The notes beneath the pieces are model-generated. The model was not told the origin of the DNA, searched no databases, and saw nothing but the letters and a program-made list of their open reading frames with translations. The position numbers and the translations under genes are program-made. A DNA stretch of 64,000 bases from Avena insularis (taxonomy: Eukaryota; Streptophyta; Magnoliopsida; Poales; Poaceae), in the NCBI GenBank assembly GCA_023614405.1, contig CM042694.1, forward strand, positions 130,639,711-130,703,710, given 5' to 3'. Positions 10,974-22,264 of the stretch are shown here, piece after piece; the stretch's first letter is position 1; every line of letters begins with the position of its first letter.

Positions 10974-12485
10974 TGATACGTCCATTTTCCATCACTATTT
11001 TATATCATAATTTACTGTTATTCATTGATATATTTGATATTAAGAGACGATACTTATGTTATTTCATCTATTTTTGCATGATTGATGACTTTTGGAGGAT
11101 GAACCACCGGAGTCAGGATTCTGATGGAAAAAGCACTATCCAGATGCAATATTGGCGAAGATCAGAAAATCCCAGAAAATATACGAAAATTCCTATTTTT
11201 CCAGAAGATGAAGAATGCCAAAAGGGGAAGTGGAGATGGGCCACAGGGGGCCCACACCATCCCCTGGCGCGGGCCCCTAGGCCATGCCATTAGGTGGTGT
11301 GGCCACCCTGGCCCACCTCCGGCATCGCCCTTCCGCGTATATATTCCCCTCGGAAACCTAAAGTTTGGGGAGCGACCACAGAAAGGTTCCGCCGCCTCTA
11401 CAAGGCGGAAACTACATAGAGAGAAAGAGCTCTCCGGCAGGCAGAAATCTGCCAGGGAAATTCCTTCTTGGAGAGGGGAGATCGTCGCCATCAACACCGT
11501 CATCAAGCTAGACTTCATCGGGATCATCATCATCATCATCTCCACCATCATCTCCACCAGCTCCATCACCACCACTCCATACCGCTGTAACAATTGGGTT
11601 GAAACTTGCATAGTTCTTAGGGGAAACTTTCCCGGTGTTGATTACTTGTTGTAGTTAATGCTATTGAGTGGAACCATTGAATTATTGTTCATGTTCAGAT
11701 TTTTACTTATCATTATTTCATCTCTGATCTTGATCCATATGATGTCTCGTGAGTAGTTCGTTTAGTTCTTGAGGACATGGGAGACGTCATGTTGTTAGTA
11801 GTAGAATTGTGTTGAGAAGGATTAAATGGTTTGATATTTAAGTTGTGGTTCTATTCTTCTAGTGGTGTCATGTGAATGTTGACTACATGATACTTCACCT
11901 TTATGGGTCTAGGGGAATGCATTGTGTATTTGGCTACTAATCATGGGGTTGCCGGAATGACAGAAACCTAAACCCTTGTTATGAAACCTTTGCATAAGGG
12001 AGTGTAGGATCTCAGAGTTTAAGGCTGTGGTTAGGTTTTTATCTTAATTACTTTCTTGTAGTTGCGGATGCTTGTAAGGGGTATAATCACAAGTATGTAT
12101 TAGTTCTAGTAGTAAGGTACATTAGCATAGGTTCACCCACACAACACTTATCCAACCAGAGAAGATTAATCAACTATATGAAGCGAAAGCACTTGACAAT
12201 ATTCCCATGTGTCCTCGAGAACGTTTGTTCATCTTAAGTAATACAACCGGCTTGTCCTTTGCTAAAGAAAGGATTGGACCACTTGCTACAATTATTACTA
12301 TTGTCTTTTATTTACTCGCACTCTATTTATCTGCATTATCAAAAAACCCTAAAAATCTGTTTGCTAAGTATTTACAGAGAATTCCTAATCCAAACCACTT
12401 GTCAACACCTTCTGCTCCTCGTTGGGTTCGACACTCTTATTTATCAAAAATACTATGATACACCCCTAATACTTGTGGGTCATCA
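10974..12485 (+). repeat. E8 3' LTR (1512 bp)
   Basis: Runs from TGATACGTCCATTTTCC to CTTGTGGGTCATCA. It is the reverse complement type of 39680-41189. A TATA-like TATATATT at 11338-11345 and an ATC-rich simple repeat at about 11510-11575 are inside. Predicted proteins here, such as those at 11124-11654, are by-products of the simple repeat. Confidence 0.88.
11338..11345 (+). promoter_or_regulatory. TATA-like box of the Athila LTR
   Basis: TATATATT in the context CGCGTATATATTCCCC, placed in the first third of the LTR as expected for the U3/R boundary. The equivalent position in E4 and E4a is where the 5' LTR deletion begins. Confidence 0.4.
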
Positions 12486-12536
12486 ATACCATAGATCGTT
12501 CAAAAGCTAGCGGAGTTGTTGGCATCCCAAAGGTGT
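12486..12536. other. Short spacer between E8 and E1
   Basis: Fifty-one bases that belong to neither element. The last five, GGTGT (12532-12536), are the presumed target repeat of E1, whose other copy would lie beyond the window. This is the only DNA in the window not assigned to a transposable element. Confidence 0.5.
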
Positions 12537-15500
12537 TGCGGTGACCCAACATACCACTGCATGATGTAGTACACTATAGTCGTTGACATAACACCGATCA
12601 AACACCGTTCACTAGTATTACATCCCTTAGAGTGGTACAACAGAAACACAACAGGTCCAAGACATGACTATAGATTACAACTCGAATCTTTACAGAAGAT
12701 CCAGAGAACACTCTAGGTTAAAGAGAGAAAGCAACTTCTTACAAAGAAGAACCTGAAATAATAACTGAGAACTATCTAGCTAATAAGACTAGCATCTAAA
12801 CTATTTGGCTTGCAATTGCTATTAATGCAATGCTATATAGAAGTAGGTTTTATGGCTAGAGAATCTACTCCTATCTACTTAAGAACTTTATCTTCACTTC
12901 AGTTGATGTATATGTTGACTTCATTGACTCTATTGAAGAACTTGAGCTGTCGATGATGGTTTCTTGAGCAGAAATTGATGTTGACATTGTCTTCAATGGC
13001 TTAGAACCTAGCAAGGGTTAAGAAGGTACGGTTGAGTACGAGCGTACATAACAAGTTCACTAAAAAGGAGTGTATGATGCACCATCTCTACAGCCACAGA
13101 CCATAGGTCGTAGGCAATGCAGGTTTTCGTAAACATTTCTTCAAAGGTTGCTTTTATTCTGAAAACTATGTCGGACATCCTTCACAGGTTGACCAGAACC
13201 TTCATGGGGTTCCTTTCCTACCGCGTTCATAGCTCCTTCCCGGAATAGGGAGTAACATGTCACAATTCTTACACTCTGCAGCGGTGCATCACTTTTCCCA
13301 CAAGAGACCTTAAGCTTTGTTGCACAGCCAGGAGTATGTCCCCGTTCAAACTTCCATGGTTTGAGGCCCAACTTAAGATCCAAGCCAATCACTGCCCCCT
13401 TCGCGACCCCGCATGAAGACACGATGCTTCAGGGCTGACTACATCTCCGTTAAGCCCCCTTTCGGGAAAGCTACAACCCTAATGAGTTCCTGAAGACTCT
13501 ATAAGCAGCTCTGTCTGGCGGTCACCATCAGCTATGGTGAACTCAGACCCAGACAGCTATGCACAAATAATCTTGACACCTAGCTCGCGGGAACTAAGGG
13601 GTCCCACCCATATGCTGGGTTCTCTAGAACTCCACGAGAAATCAAGAGCCTCACGATAATGTCATCCATCCATGTGAAAGGAAGAAGATATAGTTTACTT
13701 CTCCGTACCATTCCAAAATTCATGGTTGGCGCGTAATATATGGCGCTAGAATCACTGGCGACATTGGTTGTTAAGTCCTAGATGATACATTACTATACAA
13801 TGGCGTTTCCATTGCCAGTTATGATAGATTAGCTGATCACCCTAGATCAGTAACTGATATTTCCAGTTAATTGTGAAAATAGTGTTTCGACCTTTTTGAA
13901 ATGCAGGTGATGACACAATTTACTTACAAGCATAGAAAATAATCAAAGGACATGAGCAAGTTGTGAACTTGCCCTTTGTGATTGCAAGATTATGCACTCA
14001 TGGTCTTCAAGACAATAGAAGATCCAAATTCTGTAAACAACATCATTGGTCTGGTAAGGACTAATGTTTAAAGAAGCAAGATGCAGTTATGCATAAGTAA
14101 TGTAATGCAGTTTGGAAAACCCCGAAGTAATACCCCAATATGGTGAATGAGTTAAACTTAGGTGATTTCTTTAAGATTTATTTTGTCTATAAGTTTACTT
14201 TACAAGCCAATATACATATACAAGGAACTTAAGACTAACATGTATGATATAAAGTAAATATAACAACACATGCTTAGAGTTATTTGATATTATGTATCTA
14301 TTATGTAAGTCCATGTTTTAGGTTGATAAGAGTTGAAGAACTTATTATGAGATTGTTGTTTGAAGTGGCAAAACGAATAACTTTTGAAGAGAAGGTTTCT
14401 TTGATAAGGTTTAACCAATCTTTATGGTTAATAGAATGTGATCGATGTCATTTGCGTTTGTTCGATAAGTTTGGATTTGAGATGCCTTATGACTTAATTT
14501 GGAACAGACAAAAGTTAACTATAAAACATAATTAGATCTAGGGTGTGATGTGTTTAAAAGTATTAATAAACTTTAAATCTTATAACAAGCATGTTTGAAG
14601 GTATAGGATCATTCACTTTCATCTTAAGTGAATGATGAGTTTAAATGTGATGTGTTATTTTGAATATAGTTTATCTTATTAAAGAAAGTGCTAGAATCAT
14701 GTTTAAGAATAGTTAAGAGATAAATAGCATTTATTTTTATGATGTTCAAATTTTACTTAAAATTGTTGGTTTAGTTTGGATTTATAATTTTAAAATAGTT
14801 TTATAAGGTTAATAAGTTACACTTAAGTTTTATTATAGATCCAAGTTATAGCATTGGACTTAGGATTTAGTTATTAGGGGTTTAAGGTGTTTTATATAGA
14901 ATTCTGATTATATATTTTTTATTTAAGAGATGTTTTTATAGAATTTACAAAATAGGTATTTTATAGAATAGATAAGGATTTATTTCCTTAAAATCTTAAA
15001 GATCTTTAGGAAAATACTTTTAGTATTTTTCTAGTAATATATTTACTCAAGATCTTAAAAATGATTTTTTTTATTTTTAAGTATTATTTTAATTTTTACA
15101 AAATTCTACAAAGGATTAAGTGTCTTTGACTATTTGTTCCAAGTTTTATTTGTAAAAATTATGTTATTATTTTTGTAAAATAGTTGATTTATTTTCATAT
15201 GCAAAAATGATTTCATTTTTAGGACTTTTCCTTAATTTATGATATTTTATTAAGGATTTAAGGGTGTTAATATTTATTCACATTTTACTTAGCTTAAATA
15301 AGTAAAGTTGTATTTTTCTTAGGCATATATTATTTTTGTGATCATTTTGATATATGATATATATTTTTAGGATTGTTTTATATTTTTATAAGTTCATACG
15401 GTTATTTTAGTAATTCTTTTTACTTATTTTCTAGGTATTTCTTTCTAGGGATAAAACTTTGGGCCCACCAGTCAGTCTAGCCCATGGTTGGGCTAGACCA

Positions 15501-15972
15501 ACCGGTCAGTGGACCGAGTCGGTCAAATCGACCCACTCGCTCCCTCTCCTTCCCCTTCACGACCTATCTATCCGTCTCGCTGTTGTTTGCTCACCACCGA
15601 CACCGTCTTCTCAAATCGGGTGTAGAGAGGTCGTTGCAGTCGTCGCCGTTAGTCGCTGGAGCTCCGCCGCTCCATGGCCTGCCTCCTTGCCCTAGTCGAT
15701 TTGATTTATAAGCCCCCTGGAGCAATTCCCCTTTCAATTTTCTCGCTAGTGTTCGAGGACATCGCCTCACCTGCTACTTCGACCGTCTTGGCCTCTTGCT
15801 TTCTCAACTATGGCCACGCTGCCGCTAGCTGGGTGCCGTCGGGACGATGCTGACAGTGCACTCCGGCGTCTCCGGTGCTTCCTCTGATGCGGTGATGGTG
15901 TATTGGAGTCTAGGTAAAGTTGTGATGTTGCCATTGTGGTGGTGGTGGTGGCAGCGTGTGGCTCATCACAGG
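12537..15972 (-). repeat. E1 3' LTR, left arm (up to E2)
   Basis: Starts TGCGGTGACCCAACATACC after GGTGT. It is followed for its whole length by homology to 55425-58898. The region 14760-15430 is very AT-rich and 15450-15960 is GC-rich. The arm ends with ACAGG at 15968-15972, one of the two target repeats of E2; the same site is empty at about 58893-58897. Confidence 0.88.
15475..15498. repeat. Inverted repeat at the AT-rich/GC-rich border of the E1 LTR
   Basis: GTCTAGCCCA and TGGGCTAGAC form a perfect 10-bp stem with a 4-base loop, conserved at 58404-58427. It lies where the AT-rich tract changes to the GC-rich part of the LTR. Function is unknown. Confidence 0.6.
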
Positions 15973-18857
15973 TGTAAGATCTCACCATAATAAGGTAAAG
16001 ATCCCTGTGATTGCAATATAGTCCTCGGATCGAAATGCAAGCACCCACCATTTAAGATGAAGTACACAGAAACAAAGGTCATTATTACATCACATATCCA
16101 GGAATATAACAGTTCTTACAACTCACTTAGCCCAAGGCTAACATTATTCAAAGTTCACGAGACATAGCATAATAATAGAGTCTTTTGTCTTCATGCGCCA
16201 CAGGCAAACATGTTGAGTGTAGACCCATAACCCTACTCGTCATCAGAGTATCCTGCAACATAATAAGTTATAGCCACAAGGGTCAATACAGTTGGAATTG
16301 TATTGGCAAGTGATACTATAGTTACTTAGTAGATTCCAACAACTACATGAATATATGGCTAAGTGTGGTTTTGGCTGACTTTGCTAAAATCAAGGTTTTA
16401 TCTTATAGTTTTTGAAGAGTAGGTTTTCCCTTTCAAAAACACTAAGGTACCATTGATAGACATCAATGAACCTCTACCCTTGTTCTCCCACAATTTTTTA
16501 CTTAGAGAAATTTAGATGAGGAGATTTTTGAACTACTTCAATGTCTTGACGCTCAGAAACTGTCCATAACCGGGGACACGGCTAAGTACTTAGTTTTACC
16601 CTCTCGAGAGGCGGTGCACTTTCCCCACAAGACTCGACATGCATCGAGACGAGACTTTTCAGAAGCAATCCCTCAGACCACCATAGACGAGTTCCATCCT
16701 ATCATAACTACCACCCTCTGTCCGTCTGGCTGAGTTCTTCCAAATTAGTCGGTCAAGGCAGACCCCATATGCCATGTGGCTGCACTAGAAGCTTCACGAC
16801 AAGAACGTCTCCAATCTCTTTGTTCCTGGGTGGCCGTCCACAAGTGCGATACACCAGGGTAAACCATAGACATGGGCCCTGAGTAACCACTCAACATAAT
16901 CCATACAAGTCCCATTTCCACCCAGGTGTTTCATTAACATTAGTTGTTTTCTTAGTCAAAAATATATACTTCCATACTATCTTAATATGAATTTCCACCC
17001 ACGAATTCTAATAGCATGGCTAAGCACTCTAGAATACGATGTCTTCCAACTAGGAAATACTACCAAGATATGTTCTATAGGATAGCCATAGCATAGTAAC
17101 ATATATGAATAATCCTACCATGCTAAGATCTACAAAAATAGCACTAGTGCAATAGTGAAAATAATAGGACATAAGATGAATTATCACTTGCCTTGGTAGC
17201 TAGGGGAGTAGGTACAATTCTCACAGCAACAAACTTCACAATCCACACAATCTACACAAAGAATAATCCAACAACAATAATACAATCAATATAAGCATCA
17301 CAAAAATAGGGATGCATGCAAATGAAATGAGATGAACAACACTCTTTAATAAACATAGTCTACAATACAGAGGTTAAGATACTCTATTTAAAGGCATAGG
17401 GATTACTCAAAAACAATCTATGAAGTAATTTCTATGGGTAAAATACTCCTAAAAAGGTTCTGCCTATAACTCCAATTTTTTAGAAGCTAAAGGGTGAAAT
17501 AAGGCCTCAATAGTGAAGCTCTCATTTTTCTGAATCCATGGACACCAAATTTGTAATTTTCTGAATTCTGGATCAAAAGTTATTGAATTTCTAAGTTAAA
17601 CATATTTTCTGCCTATTTTCTAAATTTAACAGACGCAATAGCTGACGTGGCGTGTTTCTATTGACCCGTACCAATTCGGTTGGATCGATCAATGTGGGCT
17701 GTTGGATTTAAGTGGCAACGAGCGAACCAGATCAGCCGGTACTGCTTCGGTTAGTGATCTAATCCTAGCCACTAGATACAGATTCGACGGATCTCGGTAG
17801 CTTGGCGAATCGGCGACTCTTCATGCAATGGCCAGACGTCTGGTGGGTGGCGTTCTAGTGGTTCTAGAGGGGTAGGGGAAGCAACGAAGTTACCGAGGGG
17901 TTGCAGCGGTTGAGGAGGTCTCGATGATGGTCGCGGTTGAGGAAGGGGTGCTCGGCTTCGTCAAAAATTCCTCGCCGAAGTTCCAGGTGTGGCCGGTGCT
18001 TGCAGACGAGGATGCTGGAGTCGTCCTAGGACTCGGGATGGCAAACGAAGATGTCAGTGCGGTGTGCCCGAACGTGGCGGACAAACGCGGCCAAAAAGTG
18101 GGGTGGGGAAAGGCGGGTCTCACCGGAATTGGTGACGGACGGTGGCGGCAGAAGGAGCTCCGGTGGCGACCGTGGCGACAACCTGGGGTATGATAATGCA
18201 AATGGAGGGGGTTAGTAGATGCACCCAAGGCTGGCGAAGATTACATGACAGAGAGGAGGGTGCGGGGCAGTTAGCTCTCACCGGAATTGTCGCCGGAGTT
18301 TGTCGGTGACCGCGGCGGTCCAAGCTCGAATTCGAGGAGCCTGGGGGCTCTCTGGTGGTGGGGTTTGAGGGAAACCGGAGAGGAGTGAGTGGGGATTAAG
18401 AGGCCGGAGTCAGAGTGGGGAATTAATCCCGCAAACGTGCGAATTTAATCGAATTGAATCAAGGAGGAAATGGCCGGGAGCAGGGTGGACTTCCTCCGTC
18501 GCTTGGTTGAAGATGATGAGGTGGCGGTGACGGGGCAGTGGGGCCAGGGCTTCAGTGAGAGGGGGCATGCAGGGGGTCGGTGAGGAAAAGAACGAGAGGG
18601 GGAAAGGGTGGCTGGGTGGGCTTAGTGGGCTGGATTAGCTGGGCCGAGTGGGCTGCTGCTAGTGCTGCTATTTTTTTCTCCTTTTTGCTTTTTCTTTTTA
18701 GTTTTTCTTTTACAAAGTTTGAATTAGCAAAAGGGTTTCAAATTGACTCAAAATTTCACCAAATTTTTGGGGGGATAAACTAAATGCAATGCAACACATG
18801 CCATGATGATATGAGTGCAATGATGATGTTTTCAGAAGAAAAATTTGGGATGTTACA
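15973..18857 (-). repeat. E2 3' LTR (2885 bp)
   Basis: Plus strand runs TGTAAGATCTCACC to GGGATGTTACA. It aligns along its length with 25228-28083 apart from substitutions and small indels, for example around 17800-17830 and 18440-18460. The open frames inside, such as 17890-18228, lie in the GC-rich part and occur in both LTRs because the LTRs are copies. They are not considered genes. Confidence 0.93.
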
Positions 18858-18875
18858 AATCTAACCCCCTTAAGA
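18858..18875 (-). other. Polypurine tract of E2
   Basis: Minus strand AAGGGGGTTAGATT immediately precedes the 3' LTR start TGTAACATCCC. Confidence 0.85.
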
Positions 18876-19690
18876 TGAATCTCGCCCTCGAGATTCGGGT
18901 TGGCTAGCAAATAGGTGAGGGTGATCTTTCCGAAGTTCATCTTCCTGTTCCCATGTTGCTTCTGATTCAGTGTGATGGTTCCACCGCATTTTGCGTAATT
19001 TGATTGTCTTGGTACGTGTAATTCTTTCTGCTGTCTCCAGAATCTTAATAGGTTTCTCTTCGTAAGTAAGATCATTCTCTAGCTGAACCTCTTCTAACGG
19101 TATAGTGTCTTTCAACGAAGTTTCTTCCATCTCTGGGTGACACTTTTTCTGCTGACTGACATGAAATATATTATGAACTGCTGATAGAGATTCTGGTAAT
19201 TCTATCTCATATGCCACTTCTCCTTTGCGGCTCAGAATCTTGAAGGGTCCTACATAACGTGGTGCTAATTTTACTTTGATTCCAAATCTCTTCACACCAC
19301 GAAGTGGTGATACTCTGAGATAAGCTCTATCACCAACCTCATAGGTGACCTCTCTACGTTTTGGATATGCATAGCTCTTTTGTCGAGATTGGGCTACCTT
19401 TAGTCTATCCCTCACCATCTTGACTTTCTCTTCGACCTCCTTGATTAGGCCTGATCCGAACAAGTTTCTTTCTCCCACTCCATTCCATAGCAATGGTGTA
19501 GTACACTTTCTTCCATAAAGGAATTCAAACGGAGCCATTTCTATGCTTGATTGATAGCTATTGTTGTAGGAAAATTCCGCGTATGGTAGACTTTCGTCCC
19601 AACTAGATCCATAGTCTAACGCACAAGCTCTTAACATATCTTCCAATATCTGATTGGTCCTTTCTGTCTGCCCATCAGTATGTGATGAAA
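18870..19690 (-). pseudogene. pol: Integrase C-terminal part and chromodomain (E2 pol)
   Basis: Final part of the polyprotein. The frame is open to its stop at 18870. It contains the end of the integrase catalytic core (ACALDYGSSWDESLPYAEF, YGRKC), a GPF/GPY-type module (APRYVGPFKILSRKGEVAYE, then HNIFHVSQ), and a chromodomain near the C-terminus (PIKILETAERITRTKTIK, then WNHHTESEATWEQEDEL). Chromodomains are thought to steer insertion towards marked chromatin. The start has no meaning of its own: a single-base deletion near 19685 separates it from the upstream integrase frame, and the DDE glutamate (TDGQTER) lies just at the break. Confidence 0.9.
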
Positions 19691-20275
19691 CGAAGTGCTG
19701 AATTCTAGTCTAGTTCCCAAAGACTCATGTAGTTGTCGCCAAAAGTGCGAAGTGAACTGAGTTCCTCTATCCGACACAATACTCTTAGGCACCCCGTGTA
19801 AACATACAATTCTATTCATGTATATCTTGGCTAGCTTGGCACTTGTGTAAGTGGTCTTCACCGGTATGAAATGAGCCACTTTTGTCAAGCGATCAACAAT
19901 AACCCATATAGAATCGTATCCAGATCTAGTCCTTATACCGGTGATAAAATCCATACCGATTTTATCCCATTTCCAATCAGGTATTGGCAGTGGTTGTAAT
20001 AATCCTGCCGGTTTCTGATGTTCTGCCTTTACATGATTACACACGTCGCACAAGGCAATGTGCTCTGCAATATCTTTCTTTAAATTATTCCACCAAAATC
20101 TTTCCTTAACATCCATATACATCTTGGTGTTGCCAGGATGAATCGAATACGGTGAATTGTGAGCTTCTTGTAGGATCAACTTCTTAAGTTCAAGATCCTG
20201 CGGAATACAGATACCTTTTTCATACCATAAGGTTCCTTGTTCGTCTACATGAAATCCTTTTTGCCTTGCCTTCAC
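19685..20275 (-). pseudogene. pol: Integrase N-terminal zinc finger and catalytic core (E2 pol)
   Basis: Carries the HHCC zinc-binding module (AHNSPYSIHPG, then CDVCNHVK) and the first two catalytic aspartates of the DDE core (KIGMDFITG and IVSDRGTQFTSHFW). The enzyme would insert the element DNA into the nuclear genome. The frame then reads FHHILMGRQKG instead of the family FHPQTDGQTER because one base is missing, so the third catalytic residue is displaced into another frame. It is joined upstream to the RNase H region at about 20220-20280, again with a frame change. Confidence 0.9.
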
Positions 20276-20895
20276 TAATTTTACTTCTGATTTCTTCTAT
20301 TTCTTTGTCCATCTTTTGAGCTTCTTGGATTCTGTTCATTAGTGTGGGCTGCACTTCCAAAGATGCAAGGTATCCTTCAGGCACTATCTCTAATCTCAAC
20401 TCCTTAAATTGGGCACATAACTCTTTCGACAATTCTCCTTTATTGAGGCCATTTACATAAACCATGCGGCTTAATGCATCGGCTACGACATTTGCCTTTC
20501 CAGGATGGTATTGCAAACTTAAGTCGTAATCTTTGATAAGTTCTAGCCATCTTATTTGTCTCATGTTGAGTTCCTTCTATGTGAAAATGTATTTTAGACT
20601 CTTGTGATCGGTGAACATTTCACAACACTTTCCCATAAGATAATGCCTCCATATCTTTAATGCATGTACAACTGATGCCAACTCTAGGTCATGAGTAGGA
20701 TAGTTCACTTCATGGTTTTTGAGTTATCTTGATGCATAAGCTACAACTCTACCTTCCTGCATTAGTACACCTCCCAGTCCTTGGTGAGATGCATCACAAT
20801 AAACTTGAAAGTCTTTTTCTAGATCCGACAAACATAACACTCGTGCTGACACTAATCTCTTCTTCAACTCCTGAAAAATGGCTTCACATGCTTCT
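20220..20895 (-). pseudogene. pol: RNase H region (E2 pol)
   Basis: RNase H would remove the RNA template during reverse transcription. VYCDASHQGLGGVLMQEG (about 20770-20805) and [12 protein letters not shown] (about 20590-20620) give the first and later acidic residues, and YHPGKANVVADALSR ends the domain. Two in-frame stops interrupt it: TAA at about 20725 (YASR-stop-LKNH, family Gln) and TAG at about 20579 (IFT-stop-KELNMRQ, family Gln). Both are one transition away from CAA or CAG. The linker to the integrase shifts frame near 20270. Confidence 0.88.
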
Positions 20896-20897
20896 GT

Positions 20898-21794
20898 CTA
20901 GTCAAATTTCTTCTCTTTCTTTAGCAGATCAGTCATAGGCTTTGCTAACTTTGAGAAATTTTCAATGAACCCCCGATAGTATCCTGCTAGGCCTAAGAAA
21001 CTACGGATTTCTTTAACTATTTTAGGAGGTTCCCATTCCGTTATAGCTGCCACTTTTGCTGGGTAAACAGCTATACCACTTCCAGATACTATATGCCCAA
21101 CAAATCCCACTTCATTCAGCCAAAATTCACATTTACTGAACTTGGCATATAGTTTGTGTTCCCTGAGTTTCTCTAGAATTAGACACAGATGTTCTTCATG
21201 TTATTCGTTACTCTTGGAATATATCAATATGTCATCAATGAATACCACTACAAACTTGTCAATAAATTCCATGAATACCTTGTTCATCATGTTCATGAAA
21301 TATGCCGGTGCATTAGTCAATCCAAATGGCATCACTGTATATTCATACAACCCATATCTAGTGGTAAAAGCAGTCTTTGGTATATCATGTTCTCTAATCT
21401 TCAGTTGAAAGTATCCTGATCGAAGATCAATTTTTGAGAACACACATGCTCCTTCTAGCTGATCAAAAACATCATTAATTCTAGGTAGGGGATATTTATT
21501 CTTTATGGTCACTTCATTAAGTGATCGATAGTCTACGCATAGTCTTTGACTTTGGTCTTTCTTCTCAACAAACAAAACTGGTGATCCCCAAGACGAAGAA
21601 CTTGGTTGGATAAATCCCTTTTTCAACTGTTCTCCCAGTTGTTTCTTGAGTTCTTTTAACTCGTCCACTGACATTTTGTAAGGTCTCTTCGCTATAGGTC
21701 CAGTTCCTGGTAGTAAGTCTATTAGAAACTCCACATCCCTATCTGGTGGCATGCCAGGTAATTCTTCTGGGAACACATCAGGGTACTCCTTCAC
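20898..21794 (-). pseudogene. pol: Reverse transcriptase (E2 pol)
   Basis: Copies element RNA to DNA in the cytoplasmic particle. Recognisable RT blocks: [63 protein letters not shown], and the catalytic motif as [12 protein letters not shown] at about 21220-21255 (FIDD in place of YxDD, normal for this group). A TAA at about 21198 (KSNE-stop-HEEH) and a TAG at about 20895 (KFD-stop-TEACE, family Trp) break the frame. The thumb region [15 protein letters not shown] and [18 protein letters not shown] is intact between them. Upstream, 21795-21946 is the degraded linker from protease. Confidence 0.92.
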
Positions 21795-21946
21795 TATTGG
21801 TACTCTGTCTAGGCTAACCCCTTAAGGGAATTAACCTTGCTCCCCTTGGGTTCAAAGTTAGACTTGAACCTGATCCGTTTCTTTTCTGGGGTTGTGAGCA
21901 TAACAGTTCGTTTGGCATAATCTATCACTCCCTCATAGCGTGTCAA

Positions 21947-22264
21947 CTAGTCCATCCCTAATATTACATAGAATCCTTGGGACTCTAGGATTATTAAATT
22001 AACTGGGAACTTGTTCTTTCCAATCTCTAGGATTATTTGTCGACACCTAGAATTTACTATCATATCTCCACCCAGGGAACTTACCTTAATGGGACATCCG
22101 ATAGTTTTAGTGGAGAGTTTATTTTTGTCTACAAATGCTCTTGAAATGAATGAATGCGATGCGCCGGTATAAAAAAGGATAAGTGCTGGAAAGGAATTAA
22201 TCTTGAACTTACCGATTACAGCATCAGATCCTTCTTGGATTTCCTCCACATTGATGTGATTCAC
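21947..22264 (-). pseudogene. pol: Aspartic protease with lost catalytic Asp (E2 pol)
   Basis: Would cleave the Gag-Pol precursor. The frame reads INSFPALILFYTGASHSFIS, where the family has LFDTGAS: the catalytic aspartate codon GAT has become TAT. The second conserved part, GFYVILGMD, is followed by a TAG at about 21944 where Trp is expected (GMDWLTRYEG). It overlaps the end of a frame-shifted gag segment at 22261-22264. With both defects the protease is inactive. Confidence 0.88.

Larger units (their letters stand above)
10650..12485 (+). mobile_element. E8: 3' fragment of an Athila-type element, plus orientation
   Basis: Contains 324 bp of internal 3' sequence (10650-10973), a polypurine tract and a complete 3' LTR. 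Everything upstream is missing. The internal piece is the reverse-complement counterpart of 41190 to about 41510 in E4. The five bases after the LTR are ATACC; no matching repeat exists at the truncated left end. It abuts the end of the segmental duplication, so its truncation and the duplication or deletion breakpoint are probably one event. Confidence 0.88.

Noticed and set aside
17890..18228. GC-rich frames in the E2 LTRs (also 27133-27444)
   Set aside because: Present in both LTRs because LTRs are copies; no domain, no conserved start, and frames open on both strands, which points to base composition.
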